A stretch of DNA of 64,000 nucleotides from Pseudomonas gregormendelii. Its GTDB lineage: Bacteria; Pseudomonadota; Gammaproteobacteria; Pseudomonadales; Pseudomonadaceae. Positions 16,059 through 26,536 of the stretch are shown here, piece after piece. The number at the start of each line of letters is the position of its first letter. The first letter of the stretch is position 1. Location: positions 1-64,000 of the forward strand of contig NZ_JADEVO010000016.1 in assembly GCF_017114825.1 (NCBI RefSeq). The letters run 5' to 3'. The position numbers were made by a program, and so were the translations under genes. The notes under the pieces were generated by a model that saw only the letters and a program-made list of their open reading frames with translations, was not told the DNA's origin and ran no database searches.

Positions 16059-16749
16059 GGTAGCGCGGTCAAGCAGCCTGAATTTCACCAGTCACTCCTG
16101 GCAGATCCGACGCTTGTGCAGCAGAGGTGGGAATATATACATCCCGACCGCGTGAAGCAAGTTCACAAGCCTCTTTTTCGAGACTAAATCTTGCAATCTC
16201 GCTGGTTAAATCTCTTGGCAAATCATGGATCTACAGCGCAATACTCGAGCAGCAGATGCAGTCGCGCGCTGGCGAGGGAGACCTGCAACGGTTCCAATGT
16301 GTGCTCCACCCCCGGCTGATTGCGCCGAAAAGCACCGGCTCGGCTTAAATTGCATAGTAGCTGTTTACGAAACACCGGTGTAGGACTTACCACTCACTAT
16401 TGATGTACTGAGTACTGAGATTATTTTCTGGCGTCATTATTGAGTCGATCGTCCATTCGTCACAACTCCACAAACCGCCTTGCTCTTTCAAAGAGCACTG
16501 CTAACGTGTTATCACGCCGCGCGATTTGGTTAAGTCGTCATCTCGAAGATGGTAACTATCATTAGCCGCCATGTTGGCGTGTTGTCTATGACAACTCGAT
16601 GCTATGCAACTGTTTAGCGCTCGGTTCTTCGATTGTTTGATTTGCACGTATTACTGCCAAACGTATTGGTATTATCAGACTGCGCCAGCCATATCGCCTT
16701 CCCTCTGATTCGACGCCACCTTCCGAGCCACACTGATCAGGGTCTCGCC

Positions 16750-17832
16750 ATGAATTCCTCGCTGCAGGCTCCAACCGACAAGCTCGAAAGCGTTCAAATG
16801 CTGCGCGCTATCGCAGCACTCGCCGTGGTGTTTTTTCATATTCCGTTGTTTCGCAATGGCGACTGGGGCGTTGATATCTTTTTTGTCATCAGCGGTTTTA
16901 TCATGGCCATGGTCACCGCTAAATCAGGCAGCCACTTTTTTATTAAAAGAATTATCCGTGTCGTTCCGTTGTATTGGCTCGGCACCCTCGGTGTATTCGC
17001 AGTTGCCTTGTTGTTGCCGAGCTTGCTCGACAACACTACGGCCGATGGCGTCGGGCTGCTTAAATCGCTGTTCTTCATTCCGTATCAGAAATGCGAGTAC
17101 GTTCAGCCGCTGTTGTACTTGGGCTGGACTCTGAACTACGAAATGTTCTTTTATGCCTTGTTCGCCACGTCCATGGCCATCAGCCACCGTTATCGCCTGC
17201 TCATTTGCTCGGCCCTGCTTCTGGCATTAGTGGTGGCGGGCCACCTGGTGGCGTTTGACGCGCTAGTGGCCCAGTTCTACACACAGCAGATCCTCGCCGA
17301 GTTCGTCCTTGGCATGGGCTGCTACGCTTTCTACGCCCGCACCGCCACGTGGCGTGCCGACGGCACGACTAACGGCGCGCGCACTGTGCTCATCCTGATC
17401 GGCCTGGCTGCTCTGGTGTACATGCCCTTTGCCGTTGACTTGACCCACTGGCTGGGACGCGGGCTGGCCTGGGGTATCCCGGCTGCAGTTGTATTTCTCA
17501 CACTGGTGCACGGGTTGGCGGGGCTGAATTTGCCTGGGTGGGTGGTATTGATCGGCGATGCCAGTTACTCCCTGTATCTATTCCACCCGTACGTACTGAA
17601 GGTCTTCAACAAGGTATTCCATGTTTTCGACGAGCCTGGCGCCCTCGCCTATCTGATGACGCCCGTAAGTATCGCTCTGTGCTGCATCGTGGCAATCGGT
17701 ATTTACCGCCTGGTGGAGCTTCCAATGACCCATTGGCTGCGGGTCATGTTAATCGACAGAAGGAAGCTGCCCAGCCAACCGCCGGTCTTGCCCATGGGGA
17801 CGGTGGGCCATAAAAGCGGCGTGGAAGGCTGA
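16750..17832 (+). CDS. Acyltransferase family 3 (OafA-like) membrane protein
   Basis: 360 residues from ATG 16750; the frame is open further upstream but without support. The N-terminus has the family motif LRAIAALAVVFFHI (catalytic-type R and H), then GVDIFFVISGFIMAM and FIKRIIRVVPLYW. About ten membrane helices follow. Such enzymes transfer acetyl or other acyl groups to surface or secreted glycans. YLGWTLNYEMFFYALF is the conserved loop shared with the second copy at 57969-59003. It stands alone between the island junction and the tRNA genes. The substrate cannot be inferred. Confidence 0.85.
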   Translation: MNSSLQAPTDKLESVQMLRAIAALAVVFFHIPLFRNGDWGVDIFFVISGFIMAMVTAKSGSHFFIKRIIRVVPLYWLGTLGVFAVALLLPSLLDNTTADGVGLLKSLFFIPYQKCEYVQPLLYLGWTLNYEMFFYALFATSMAISHRYRLLICSALLLALVVAGHLVAFDALVAQFYTQQILAEFVLGMGCYAFYARTATWRADGTTNGARTVLILIGLAALVYMPFAVDLTHWLGRGLAWGIPAAVVFLTLVHGLAGLNLPGWVVLIGDASYSLYLFHPYVLKVFNKVFHVFDEPGALAYLMTPVSIALCCIVAIGIYRLVELPMTHWLRVMLIDRRKLPSQPPVLPMGTVGHKSGVEG

Positions 17833-17863
17833 TACGCTCAACCACCGCACTTTCCCGAAGCAA

Positions 17864-17899
17864 AAAAAAACCCGTAACTCACTGAGTCACGGGTTTTTT
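17864..17899. terminator. Bidirectional terminator between acyltransferase and tRNA-Cys
   Basis: A-rich tract, inverted repeat CCCGTaACTCA / TGAGTcACGGG (17871-17893) and a T-run. It can serve the plus-strand acyltransferase and the minus-strand tRNA transcript. Confidence 0.75.
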
Positions 17900-17904
17900 A
17901 ATAG

Positions 17905-17978
17905 TGGAGGCCGAGGTCGGAATCGAACCGGCGTAGGTGGATTTGCAATCCACTGCATAACCATTTTGCTACTCGGCC
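17905..17978 (-). tRNA. tRNA-Cys (GCA)
   Basis: 74 nt including the encoded CCA. Acceptor GGCCGAG pairs with CTCGGCC. The anticodon loop is TTGCAAA (GCA) in a GTGGA/TCCAC stem. The T arm is CCGGTTCGATTCCGG-like. Confidence 0.97.
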
Positions 17979-18025
17979 TCAAAACATTTGGTGTCGTGTA
18001 GCGCAACATCAAATGTGTACAAACT

Positions 18026-18101
<76 letters not shown>

Positions 18102-18164
18102 GTCTTGGTGTGGCGCATTCTATAGAATCCAGAAGCCCCGTCAACCCCTTGATTCAAAAAAGTT

Positions 18165-18725
18165 TTATTTCTTTTCAACCTCGGTCTTCAGATGTGGCCA
18201 GGCAGCCCGCAGGTACTGGACCATCGACCACAAAGTCAGGCCGGCAGATATCAGCAACAGCGCGTAACCCACCAGCACCCAGAAGGTGAAATCCGATGGA
18301 TTGGCCAGCAGGATCACCAGCGCGAGCATTTGCGCGGCGGTTTTCCATTTGCCCAGGTTCGACACCGCCACATGAGCGCGGGCGCCGAGTTCAGCCATCC
18401 ACTCGCGCAATGCCGAAACGACAATTTCACGACCGATGATCACGGCTGCTGGCAGCGTGAGCCACAGGTTGCCATGCTCTTGCACCAGCAGCACCAGCGC
18501 GACAGCAACCATCAGCTTGTCGGCCACGGGATCGAGAAACGCCCCGAACGGTGTGCTTTGCTCCAGACGGCGGGCCAGATACCCGTCCAGCCAGTCCGTC
18601 GCGGCGGCAAATGCGAACACCGACGCGGAGGCCATATAGCTCCACTGGTAAGGCAGGTAGAACAGCAAAATAAAGATCGGGATGAGCAGGACGCGTAGAA
18701 CGGTAATCAGATTAGGGATATTCAT
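18165..18725 (-). CDS. pgsA: CDP-diacylglycerol--glycerol-3-phosphate 3-phosphatidyltransferase PgsA
   Basis: 186 residues, inner-membrane enzyme of phosphatidylglycerol synthesis. The CDP-alcohol phosphotransferase signature D-G-x2-A-R-x8-G-x3-D-x3-D is seen in [20 protein letters not shown] followed by LDPVADKL. Four to five membrane helices. The start is ATG 18725 ([11 protein letters not shown], the usual N-terminus); the GTG two codons upstream is discarded. It lies 33 bp after uvrC and 64 bp before tRNA-Gly, the conserved order. Confidence 0.96.
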   Translation of the reverse strand: MNIPNLITVLRVLLIPIFILLFYLPYQWSYMASASVFAFAAATDWLDGYLARRLEQSTPFGAFLDPVADKLMVAVALVLLVQEHGNLWLTLPAAVIIGREIVVSALREWMAELGARAHVAVSNLGKWKTAAQMLALVILLANPSDFTFWVLVGYALLLISAGLTLWSMVQYLRAAWPHLKTEVEKK

Positions 18726-18757
18726 CGGCACAACTGGCTACGAGGTGAGGTGGCATT

Positions 18758-20581
18758 CTACTCGCTGTGCAGATTTGCATAAATCAACTCTGCGAGCTTT
18801 TTACTGATTCCGGGTGCTTTGGCGATCTCTTCGATGCTGGCACGAGACAGCTCCTGCAATCCACCAAAATGTTTCAACAAATCACGACGACGGGTTGGCC
18901 CGACTCCGGCTACGCCTTCCAGCGTAGACGTCCGACGGGTTTTACCACGACGGGCACGGTGACCGGTAATAGCAAACCGGTGGGCTTCGTCGCGAATCTG
19001 CTGGATAAGGTGCAGCGCGGGGGAATCGCCGCGCAGGGTGAACTCATGGGCGGCGTCGTTGAGGTACAGGGTTTCAAACCCTGCCTTGCGGGTTGCGCCC
19101 TTGGCCACGCCCAACAGGATAAGGTCCGGCACCGCCAGTTCATTGAGCACGTCCCGGGCCATGGAGAGCTGGCCCTTGCCCCCGTCCACCAGCAGGATGT
19201 CCGGCAGCTTGCCGTCCCCGTCCTTCAGCTTGCTGAAGCGCCGGGTCAGGGCCTGGTGCATGGCCGCGTAGTCATCGCCTGCAGTCACGCCTTCAATGTT
19301 GTAGCGTCGGTAATCGGACTTGATCGGCCCTTCGGGGCCGAACACCACGCAAGACGCCACGGTCGCTTCGCCGCTGGAGTGGCTGATGTCGTAGCACTCC
19401 AGGCGTTGCGGCGGCTCGTCCAGGTTCAGTACTTCTGCCAAGGCATCGAAACGTGCTGCAACATGTTGCCGGTTGGCCAGCCGTGCGCCCAGGGCCTGTT
19501 CGGCATTGGTCACCGCTAATTGCTGCCAGCGCGCTCGGGTGCCACGCACCCGATGACTGATGGACAACTCACGACCACGCAGCTCTTCAATGGCGGCGAT
19601 CAATGTCGGAAAGTCTTCGTGAACCACGTTGACGATCAATTCGCTGGGCAAGTCGCGTTCGGGACTGCTGATAAAGTAGTGCCCGAGAAAAGCAGCCATG
19701 ACTTCTGAAACGTCTTCGTCGATACCCACCTGCGGAAAGAAATTCTTGCTGCCCAGGACCCGGCCTCCGCGCACGCTGATCAGGTGCACGCAAGCACCGC
19801 CCGGGTTGACGAACGCGGCGATGACATCCACGTCGCCGGTACCGCCTTCCATGCTCTGCTGGTCCTGAACCCGGCGCAGCAGGGAGATCTGGTCGCGCAG
19901 CTCAGCCGCGCGCTCGAATTCGAGATTGATCGCGGCTTCTTCCATGCCCGCGGACAATTCATCGGTCAACGCATTGCTGCGCCCCTCCAGGAACATGACC
20001 GAGTGCCTGACGTCTTCGGCATACACATCGGGCTCCACCAGGCCGACACACGGTGCCTTGCAGCGCTTGATCTGGTACTGCAGGCACGGTCGCGTGCGGT
20101 TCTTGTAGTAGCTGTCTTCACACTGGCGAACAAAAAAGGTCTTCTGCAGCAAACTCAGGCTTTCGCGGATGGCGCCGGCACTGGGGTAAGGACCGAAGTA
20201 CTTGCCCTTGGCTTTTTTTGCGCCGCGATGAATGCTGAGCCTTGGAAACTGGCCATCCGAAAGGAACACATACGGATAGGACTTATCGTCGCGCATCAGG
20301 ATGTTGTAGGGCGGTCGCCATTCCTTGATCAACGTCTGCTCGAGCAACAGCGCCTCGGTTTCGTTGGCCGTGATGGTCGTCTCGACCTGGGCAATACGCG
20401 CTACCAGCGCGGCCGTCTTTGGTGCGAGCCCGGACTTGCGAAAGTAGCTCGACAGCCGACTCTTGAGGTTCTTGGCTTTGCCGACGTAGAGCAGGCGCGC
20501 ATCGCTGTCGAACATGCGATAGACACCGGGGCGCCCACTGACCGTGGACAGAAAAGCGCTGGGATCGAAAGTTTCAGTCAT
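18758..20581 (-). CDS. uvrC: UvrABC system protein C
   Basis: 607 residues. The N-terminal GIY-YIG nuclease contains [20 protein letters not shown], followed by the Cys-rich segment ([15 protein letters not shown]), a UVR segment ([20 protein letters not shown]), an RNase H-like nuclease domain ([13 protein letters not shown]) and C-terminal helix-hairpin-helix motifs ([20 protein letters not shown]). It makes both incisions in nucleotide excision repair. ATG 20581 follows the gacA stop within two bases (TGAAATG); ATG 20596 would overlap gacA. Co-transcription with gacA is well known in Pseudomonas. Confidence 0.97.
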   Translation of the reverse strand: MTETFDPSAFLSTVSGRPGVYRMFDSDARLLYVGKAKNLKSRLSSYFRKSGLAPKTAALVARIAQVETTITANETEALLLEQTLIKEWRPPYNILMRDDKSYPYVFLSDGQFPRLSIHRGAKKAKGKYFGPYPSAGAIRESLSLLQKTFFVRQCEDSYYKNRTRPCLQYQIKRCKAPCVGLVEPDVYAEDVRHSVMFLEGRSNALTDELSAGMEEAAINLEFERAAELRDQISLLRRVQDQQSMEGGTGDVDVIAAFVNPGGACVHLISVRGGRVLGSKNFFPQVGIDEDVSEVMAAFLGHYFISSPERDLPSELIVNVVHEDFPTLIAAIEELRGRELSISHRVRGTRARWQQLAVTNAEQALGARLANRQHVAARFDALAEVLNLDEPPQRLECYDISHSSGEATVASCVVFGPEGPIKSDYRRYNIEGVTAGDDYAAMHQALTRRFSKLKDGDGKLPDILLVDGGKGQLSMARDVLNELAVPDLILLGVAKGATRKAGFETLYLNDAAHEFTLRGDSPALHLIQQIRDEAHRFAITGHRARRGKTRRTSTLEGVAGVGPTRRRDLLKHFGGLQELSRASIEEIAKAPGISKKLAELIYANLHSE

Positions 20582-20582
20582 T

Positions 20583-21224
20583 TCAGAGGCTGGCATCGAC
20601 CATGCCGTGACGAACCGCCAACAGCGTCAACTCGACGTCACTGCTGATCGAAAGCTTTTCGAAAATGCGGTATCGGTAGGTGTTGACGGTTTTCGGGGAC
20701 AGGCACAATTTATCGGAGATGATCTGCACCTTCTGGCACCCGACAATCATCAGCGCAATCTGGATTTCCCGCTCGGACAAGGCGTCGAACGGTGAATCGC
20801 TGGTGGGCTGGAACGATTTGATCGCCAGTTGCTGGGCAATTTGCGGACTGATGTAGCGCTGCCCGGCAAACACCAGGCGGATGGCCTGGACCATTTCCGG
20901 CAGCCCGGCACCCTTAGTCAGGTACCCCGCCGCCCCGGCCTGCAACAACCGGGTAGGGAACGGATCTTCCTCGCACACGGTCACCGCGACCACCTTGATG
21001 TCGGGATGGCTGCGCAACAGCTTGCGCGTGGCTTCAAGGCCGCCGATACCTGGCATCTTGACGTCCATGAGGACCACATCGGGTTTCAACTCGCGCGCCT
21101 TGAGCAGGGACTCTTCCCCTGACTCGGCCTGGCCGACTACTTGCAGGCCATCGATGTCAGCCAGCATTCGTGTAATGCCTGTACGAACGAGATCATGGTC
21201 ATCGACTACTAGCACCCTAATCAA
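20583..21224 (-). CDS. gacA: Response regulator GacA (UvrY family)
   Basis: 213 residues. An N-terminal receiver domain with acidic pocket D8/D9, phospho-acceptor D54 ([10 protein letters not shown]) and conserved TKGAG lysine region is followed by a C-terminal LuxR-type helix-turn-helix ([12 protein letters not shown]...[14 protein letters not shown]). Partner of the GacS kinase; it activates the small RNAs that titrate RsmA/RsmE and so controls secondary metabolism. The start codon is TTG, as known for Pseudomonas gacA, preceded by GAGGTG. First gene of gacA-uvrC-pgsA-tRNA. Confidence 0.97.
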   Translation of the reverse strand: MIRVLVVDDHDLVRTGITRMLADIDGLQVVGQAESGEESLLKARELKPDVVLMDVKMPGIGGLEATRKLLRSHPDIKVVAVTVCEEDPFPTRLLQAGAAGYLTKGAGLPEMVQAIRLVFAGQRYISPQIAQQLAIKSFQPTSDSPFDALSEREIQIALMIVGCQKVQIISDKLCLSPKTVNTYRYRIFEKLSISSDVELTLLAVRHGMVDASL

Positions 21225-21437
21225 GCAGACACCTCACGCAATGGTCTTATTGGTTGCCGGACACCTTAGCAAAAAGCGACTCCCAGACCTAGCGCCAAGC
21301 GCCAACTAAAAAGTTTCAATTCGTCTTGGGAGGCTTGTCGTCTGCGCGTTTCAGCGAATCCTGCGACCGCGCGCAATTTCTGATTGAAACCGCCTGCCCG
21401 CCTCTAGTAAGCTCCCTGCATCCATCGGAGACAGACC

Positions 21438-21566
21438 ATGACAAACACCCTTTCACAGCTTCGGACCGCCAGCGCCCTGCGCTCGGTTGCGGCTGCCCGG
21501 GTGAATGACGCCTGCGCTCCGGTCAGCTTTTATTTTGGGTATTGGTTTAGCCACTGGCGCGCCTGA
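21438..21566 (+). CDS. Aromatic-rich leader peptide 1 (attenuator of DAHP synthase gene)
   Basis: 42 residues, MTNTLSQLRTASALRS...APVSFYFGYWFSHWRA, with CGGAG seven bases before the ATG. Residues 31-40 contain seven aromatic residues (Phe31, Tyr32, Phe33, Tyr35, Trp36, Phe37, Trp40) two codons before the stop. A strong rho-independent terminator follows 48 bases later. This is the layout of a Phe/Trp-type transcription attenuator: stalling at the aromatic codons when charged tRNA is short would prevent the terminator from forming. The competing antiterminator was not identified. Confidence 0.75.
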   Translation: MTNTLSQLRTASALRSVAAARVNDACAPVSFYFGYWFSHWRA

Positions 21567-21613
21567 TACCCACACGGCGCCCACTTGAAACGGGTCGCCA
21601 CCAGAGATTTCTC

Positions 21614-21652
21614 AACCCCCGGTCGGCCTCCCGACCGGGGGTTTTGTTTTTT
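21614..21652 (+). terminator. Attenuator terminator upstream of DAHP synthase
   Basis: AACCCCCGGTCGG pairs with CCGACCGGGGGTT (21614-21643), nearly perfect, followed by TTGTTTTTT. It lies between the two leader peptides. Confidence 0.85.
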
Positions 21653-21702
21653 CAGCTCCACACATTTTTTAGCGTCATACCAGACACCACGAGGATTACC
21701 CA

Positions 21703-21855
21703 ATGAACTACGCCACTTATTACCGTTACGACATTTTTACCGCCTGGCGATTTACCAGCCTCCGCTCGGGACAGCCTGCCGCCTCCGATCGGTCACCCAC
21801 AGGTGGCAAGCACACACACGCAGCCAATCCGGCTAATTGTCGAACACCCCAGTAG
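21703..21855 (+). CDS. Aromatic-rich leader peptide 2
   Basis: 50 residues starting MNYATYYRYDIFTAWRF: seven of the first 17 residues are aromatic (four Tyr, two Phe, one Trp). The rest is Ser/Thr/Gly/Pro-rich. GAGG lies eight bases before the ATG. It lies after the terminator and ends 48 bases before the DAHP synthase start. A GCGGG / CCCGC hairpin (21866-21881) follows the stop and is close to the synthase ribosome site, so this peptide may control translation or a second termination step. The regulatory role is inferred from codon content and position. Confidence 0.6.
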   Translation: MNYATYYRYDIFTAWRFTSLRSGQPAASDRSPTGGKHTHAANPANCRTPQ

Positions 21856-21903
21856 GGCCGAGCGCGCGGGAACGAACCCGCCCCTCGTCCAGGAAGCCTG
21901 AAT

Positions 21904-22971
21904 ATGAACTCGTCCGTCTCCGCCATGCCGCTGTCCACCCTGAGCCCTGCCAACGAAGCGCTGACACTGCGCCTGCCGAGCTCATTGCAACTCAAACAGC
22001 AATTGCCCCTCAGCAACACCCTGACGCAGCAAGTCGCCGCCCATCGCGACGCCGTCCGGGCGATCCTCAACGGTGAAGACTCCCGTTTGCTGGTGATCGT
22101 CGGTCCCTGCTCGATCCATGACCCGCAATCGGCCCTCGAATACGCCGCCCACCTTGCACGCCTCGCCACGGAAGTCAGTGACGAGATGCTGCTGGTCATG
22201 CGCGCCTACGTCGAAAAACCACGTACGACCGTTGGCTGGAAAGGCCTGGCCTACGATCCGGAACTGGATGGCAGCGACGACATGGCCGGCGGCCTGGCGC
22301 TGTCGCGGGAATTGATGCGCGAAATGCTTCGGCTCGGTTTGCCGGTCGCCACCGAGTTGCTGCAACCGATGGCGGCAGGCTACTTCGAAGACCTGCTGAG
22401 CTGGGTGGCCATAGGCGCGCGGACCACTGAGTCGCAGATACACCGGGAAATGGCCAGCGGCCTGAGCATGCCGGTCGGTTTCAAGAACGGCACCGATGGC
22501 GGCGTCGGCGTCGCCAGCGACGCGATGCGCTCAGCCGCCCACCCGCACCGCCATTTCGGCGTTGACAGCCAGGGGCACCCGGCAATCATCCAGACCCCGG
22601 GCAATCCGGACACTCATCTGGTGTTGCGTGGGGGCCATAGCGGCCCGAATTACGATCGCACCAGCGTGGCCCAGGTGAACAGTGACCTCAGTCGCTTGAA
22701 GATCCCGACCCGGATCATGGTCGACTGCAGCCACGCTAACAGCGCCAAGGATCCGCTACGGCAACCGGCGGTGTTCAATGATGTGCTCGAACAACGCCTG
22801 CAAGGCGACCGCTCGCTGATTGGCATGATGATCGAAAGCCATTTGTTCGAAGGCTGCCAGCCACTGGGCGCGTCCCTGCGTTATGGCGTGTCGGTCACGG
22901 ATGGGTGCCTGGGCTGGAGTGCAACCGAGCAATTGCTGCGCGAGGCGGCGCAAAAGCTGCGTAGGAGCTGA
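21904..22971 (+). CDS. 3-deoxy-7-phosphoheptulonate (DAHP) synthase, class I
   Basis: 355 residues. It joins phosphoenolpyruvate and erythrose 4-phosphate in the first step of the shikimate pathway. Hallmarks in order are LLVIVGPCSIHDP (metal/PEP), AYVEKPRTTVGWKG, GFKNGTDGGVGVASDA, LRGGHSGPNY and IMVDCSHANSAKD. The length fits AroF/AroG/AroH. AGGAAG lies nine bases before the ATG. Which aromatic amino acid inhibits the enzyme cannot be read from the sequence with certainty, so no isozyme letter is given. Two aromatic leader peptides upstream point to control by aromatic amino acid supply. Confidence 0.95.
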   Translation: MNSSVSAMPLSTLSPANEALTLRLPSSLQLKQQLPLSNTLTQQVAAHRDAVRAILNGEDSRLLVIVGPCSIHDPQSALEYAAHLARLATEVSDEMLLVMRAYVEKPRTTVGWKGLAYDPELDGSDDMAGGLALSRELMREMLRLGLPVATELLQPMAAGYFEDLLSWVAIGARTTESQIHREMASGLSMPVGFKNGTDGGVGVASDAMRSAAHPHRHFGVDSQGHPAIIQTPGNPDTHLVLRGGHSGPNYDRTSVAQVNSDLSRLKIPTRIMVDCSHANSAKDPLRQPAVFNDVLEQRLQGDRSLIGMMIESHLFEGCQPLGASLRYGVSVTDGCLGWSATEQLLREAAQKLRRS

Positions 22972-23188
22972 GTAGGAGCTGACGAGTGAAACGAGGCTGC
23001 GATCTTTTGACCCTGCGTCTTTACATGCCCACACACCCATTTTCGCCGTAACGAATCTGACCACAGCTCCGAACCGGCGGACTGCCTGCGCAAGGCCGCC
23101 TCATAGAACCGATGGAACTTTGAGAAGAATTGGGCCACTGAATCCGGTAGGCTCACCACTTTACTGAACATTGATTGGAGTTTTTCCC

Positions 23189-23470
23189 ATGCCTAAAGCT
23201 ACTGCCCGTCACATCCTCGTTGCCAGCGAAGCCAAGTGCAACGAACTGAAAACCCAGATCGAGGGCGGCGCAGACTTCGCCGAAGTCGCCAAAGCCAACT
23301 CCACTTGCCCTTCCAGCCGCCAGGGTGGCGACCTCGGTTCGTTCGGCCCGGGCCAGATGGTCAAGGAATTTGACACTGTAGTGTTCAGCGCGCCGATCAA
23401 CACGGTGCAAGGCCCGGTCAAGACCCAGTTTGGCTATCACCTGCTGGAAGTGACCAGCCGCCAGGACTGA
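23189..23470 (+). CDS. Small parvulin-type peptidyl-prolyl isomerase
   Basis: 93 residues, a single cytoplasmic parvulin domain: ARHILVASEAKCNEL, the STCPSSRQGGDLGSFGPGQM core and the C-terminal TQFGYHLLEVTSR. It catalyses cis/trans isomerisation of Xaa-Pro bonds; size as E. coli PpiC. The ATG at 23189 (MPKATARHILV) has TTGGAG upstream; the in-frame ATG at 23171 lacks one. A paralogue lies at 39097-39372. Confidence 0.93.
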   Translation: MPKATARHILVASEAKCNELKTQIEGGADFAEVAKANSTCPSSRQGGDLGSFGPGQMVKEFDTVVFSAPINTVQGPVKTQFGYHLLEVTSRQD

Positions 23471-23493
23471 TCAGTCCGCGCAGCTTTCACCAC

Positions 23494-23522
23494 GACGGCC
23501 CGCCCTTTGGTGGGCCGTTGTG
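23494..23522 (+). terminator. Terminator after the parvulin gene
   Basis: ACGGCCC / GGGCCGT stem with a ten-base loop, followed by TGTGT. The T-run is weak. Confidence 0.5.
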
Positions 23523-23606
23523 TATGGGACGATCAATTCGGCTGGCGAGGGATGCGCCGCTAGCGTACAAATTACGGTTATCGACCGCCCGGCTCTAAGG
23601 CTGACA

Positions 23607-25475
23607 ATGCGACTGGCTTTCCCTACTGTGCTATTCACTGCCGTGGCCCTGTTGTTTGGCGCCGCCGGTGTGAATGCAGCACCGCAACATGCACTGACCG
23701 TGTACGGCGAACCCGCCAAGTATCCTGCCGGCTTCAGCCACTTTGCCTACACCAATCCCCTGGCCCCAAAGGGCGGCACCTTGCGCCGTTCGGCGGTCGA
23801 GATCGGTCACTTCGACCACATGCTGCCGTACATCGACAAAGGCATCGGTGTCACGCAGATCGACGGCATGCTCTACTCGCCCCTGGCCCAGCGCTCGATG
23901 GACGAGCCCTACACCGTGTATGGCCTGGTAGCGCAACAAATGGAACGCTCTGATGACGGCCTGTCCCTGCGTTTCTACCTGAACCCGAAAGCGCGTTTCG
24001 CCGATGGCACGCCAATCACTGCCGAAGACGTGCGCTATACCTTCGACCTGCTGATGACCCAGGGCAGCCTGCGCTATCGCAGCCAGTTCGCCGACGTCAA
24101 AGGGGTGGAGATCGAATCGCCGCTGACGGTTCGGTTCGATTTCAAGAGTAACGAGAACCGCACCCTGCCCCTGGACATCGCTACCCTGCCGGTATTCCCC
24201 GAGCACTGGTGGAAGACTCGCGACTTCGCTGCTGGTGGCGGCTACGAGGCACCACTGGGCAGCGGCCCCTACAGGGTCGGCAAAGTCGATTCCGGGCGCA
24301 GCATCACGTTCGAGCGCAACCCCGACTGGTGGGGCAAGGACTTGCCGGTGAGCCGTGGGCTGTACAATTTCGACCATTTCAGCATCGAGTATTTTGGTGA
24401 TACCGACGTGGCGCGGCAGGTGCTGCGCGGCGGCGCCTATGACTACAACCGCGAGTTCTCCGCCACGGGTTACTCCATTGGTTATGACAGCCCCGCCCTG
24501 CGCGACGGCCGATTGCAAAAAGCCCACCTGGCTACCCAGGCACCGCAACCGAGCCAGGGTTTCGTGTTCAATTTGCAAAACCCGATGTTCCAGGATCGGC
24601 GCACGCGCCAGGCATTGGCCATGCTCTGGGATTTCGAATGGAGCAACCGGCAGATGATGCGCAACCTGTACATACGCCAGCAGAGCTTCTTTTCCAACAC
24701 CGAACTCGCCGCCCGGCATCTGCCGGACGCTGCGGAACTGGCGATACTCGAGCCGTTGCGCGGGCAGATACCCGACGAGGTGTTCACCCAGGTGTTCGAA
24801 GCGCCGAAAACCGATGGCAGCGGAGTCATCCGCGACAAACAGTTGCAGGCCCTGGAGCTGCTTGAACAGGCCGGCTGGAAACCCGAGGGCGATCAATTGG
24901 TGAATGCTGAAGGCAAGCCGCTGAGCTTCACCTTCCTTGTCAGCCAGAACGGCATTGACCGCTTGCTGCTGCCTTACAAGCGCACGCTGAAGCAGATCGG
25001 CATCGACTTGAACATCCGCCGCATCGATGCCTCCCAGTACGTCAACCGCCTCATGAGCCGTGACTACGACATGATCGTCACCGGTTACCCGGTCACTACG
25101 TCACCCGGTGGCGAGCTGCTCAACTATTTCGGCTCGGCCTCGGCCAACGACCCGGGCGCCAACAACTACATGGTGCTCAAGAACCCTGCGGTGGACAGTT
25201 TGGTGAACGGCCTGATCCGCGCCTCGACCCAGGCCGACATGCTGCGCTACGCCCACGCCCTGGACCGGGTACTGCAGTGGAACTACTACTGGATCCCCAA
25301 CTACTATCCGCCGGGCACTTCCACCGTCTGGTGGAACCGTTTCGGCATGCCCAACGAGCAGGCGAGCAATGACGAAGCCATCGAAAGCTGGTGGGAAATG
25401 AGCACCACGCCCCTGACCAACCAACAGATGACCGCCGAGCGCATCAGCCGCAGCAAACCCGGAGGGCCTCATTGA
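23607..25475 (+). CDS. yejA: ABC transporter periplasmic oligopeptide-binding protein, YejA-like
   Basis: 622 residues. Signal peptide [20 protein letters not shown] with cleavage near VNA-APQ. The SBP family 5 body contains the typical [26 protein letters not shown] segment (here [20 protein letters not shown]) and ERNPDWWGK. It binds peptides in the periplasm and feeds YejBEF. ATG 23607 has AAGG upstream; the longer frame to 23520 would place the signal peptide internally. First gene of a four-gene importer operon with one-base overlap to yejB. Confidence 0.92.
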   Translation: MRLAFPTVLFTAVALLFGAAGVNAAPQHALTVYGEPAKYPAGFSHFAYTNPLAPKGGTLRRSAVEIGHFDHMLPYIDKGIGVTQIDGMLYSPLAQRSMDEPYTVYGLVAQQMERSDDGLSLRFYLNPKARFADGTPITAEDVRYTFDLLMTQGSLRYRSQFADVKGVEIESPLTVRFDFKSNENRTLPLDIATLPVFPEHWWKTRDFAAGGGYEAPLGSGPYRVGKVDSGRSITFERNPDWWGKDLPVSRGLYNFDHFSIEYFGDTDVARQVLRGGAYDYNREFSATGYSIGYDSPALRDGRLQKAHLATQAPQPSQGFVFNLQNPMFQDRRTRQALAMLWDFEWSNRQMMRNLYIRQQSFFSNTELAARHLPDAAELAILEPLRGQIPDEVFTQVFEAPKTDGSGVIRDKQLQALELLEQAGWKPEGDQLVNAEGKPLSFTFLVSQNGIDRLLLPYKRTLKQIGIDLNIRRIDASQYVNRLMSRDYDMIVTGYPVTTSPGGELLNYFGSASANDPGANNYMVLKNPAVDSLVNGLIRASTQADMLRYAHALDRVLQWNYYWIPNYYPPGTSTVWWNRFGMPNEQASNDEAIESWWEMSTTPLTNQQMTAERISRSKPGGPH

Positions 25476-26536
25476 TGTGGGCTTATACGTTACGGCGTCT
25501 GCTGCTGATCATTCCAACCCTGGTGATCATCCTGCTGGTCAACTTCGTCATCGTTCAGGCCGCACCTGGCGGTCCGGTCGAACAGGCCATCGCGCACCTG
25601 CAAGGCATCGGCGGTGCGAGTGTCGGCGGCGGTTCCGGCGATGCACCGTCGGGCAGTTCCCGGGCCAGTCGCGGGCTCGACCCGCAATTGATCAAGGAAA
25701 TTGAAAAACAGTACGGTTTCGACAAACCGGCCCATGAGCGGCTGTGGCTGATGCTCACCAGCTATGCGCGACTGGACTTCGGCAAGAGCTTTTTCCGCGG
25801 CGCCACGGTCACCGACCTGATCCTGGAGAAGATGCCGGTCACCATCTCCCTGGGCCTTTGGGCCACGCTGATCACCTACCTGGTGTCGATCCCGCTGGGC
25901 ATCCGCAAGGCGGTGCACCACGGCAGCCCATTCGATATCTGGAGCAGCACCGCGATCATCATCGGCTATGCGATGCCGGCGTTCCTGTTCGCGATGTTCC
26001 TGATCGTCGTGTTCGCCGGTGGCACCTCACTGAACTGGTTTCCGGTGCGGGGCCTGGTCTCTGACAACTTCGAATCGCTGTCCACCGTGGGCAAGATCGC
26101 CGACTACTTCTGGCACCTGGTGCTACCGGTCACGGCGCTGGTCATTGGCGGGTTCGCCACCCTGACCATCCTGACCAAAAACTCCTTTCTCAACGAAATC
26201 ACCCGCCAATACGTGGTCACCGCACGCGCCAAGGGCATGAGCGAACGCCGGGTGCTGTACGGCCATGTGTTTCGCAACGCCATGCTGCTGGTGGTTTCGG
26301 GCATTCCCCAGGCGTTCATCAGCGTGTTCTTCGCCGGCTCGCTGCTGATCGAGGTGATCTTCTCCCTTGATGGCCTGGGCCGCATGAGTTACGAAGCCGC
26401 CGTCTCGCGGGACTACCCGGTGGTCTTCGGCTCCCTGTTCATCTTCACGCTGTTTGGCCTGCTGATTAAACTGATTGGCGACCTCTGCTACACCCTGGTC
26501 GACCCCCGTATCGACTTCGCCGCGAGGAACGCCTGA
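25475..26536 (+). CDS. yejB: ABC transporter permease, YejB-like
   Basis: 353 residues. [20 protein letters not shown] begins the first membrane helix. A periplasmic insert with a Gly/Ser-rich stretch ([20 protein letters not shown]) is followed by six helices in total and the EAA-loop ([20 protein letters not shown]) that contacts the ATPase. The ATG overlaps the yejA stop (TGATG). Membrane partner of YejE in oligopeptide import. Confidence 0.92.
   Translation: MWAYTLRRLLLIIPTLVIILLVNFVIVQAAPGGPVEQAIAHLQGIGGASVGGGSGDAPSGSSRASRGLDPQLIKEIEKQYGFDKPAHERLWLMLTSYARLDFGKSFFRGATVTDLILEKMPVTISLGLWATLITYLVSIPLGIRKAVHHGSPFDIWSSTAIIIGYAMPAFLFAMFLIVVFAGGTSLNWFPVRGLVSDNFESLSTVGKIADYFWHLVLPVTALVIGGFATLTILTKNSFLNEITRQYVVTARAKGMSERRVLYGHVFRNAMLLVVSGIPQAFISVFFAGSLLIEVIFSLDGLGRMSYEAAVSRDYPVVFGSLFIFTLFGLLIKLIGDLCYTLVDPRIDFAARNA

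Larger units (their letters stand above)
15821..16749. other. Island/chromosome junction region, no intact gene
   Basis: About 930 bp. It holds a minus-strand terminator (15944-15982), a perfect palindrome TTAAACGTTTAA (15990-16001), a tRNA-Leu 5' remnant (16011-16058) and a 53-codon minus-strand frame (16069-16230). That frame lacks a start but has protein-like sequence (EIARFSLEKEACELASRGRD), and may be a gene fragment. An 8-bp inverted repeat TGCTCTTT / AAAGAGCA lies at about 16481-16497. The last 150 bp probably hold the promoter of the acyltransferase gene. Confidence 0.45.

Noticed and set aside
23631..24896. 421-codon minus-strand ORF opposite yejA
   Set aside because: Antisense shadow; yejA has a signal peptide and family motifs.
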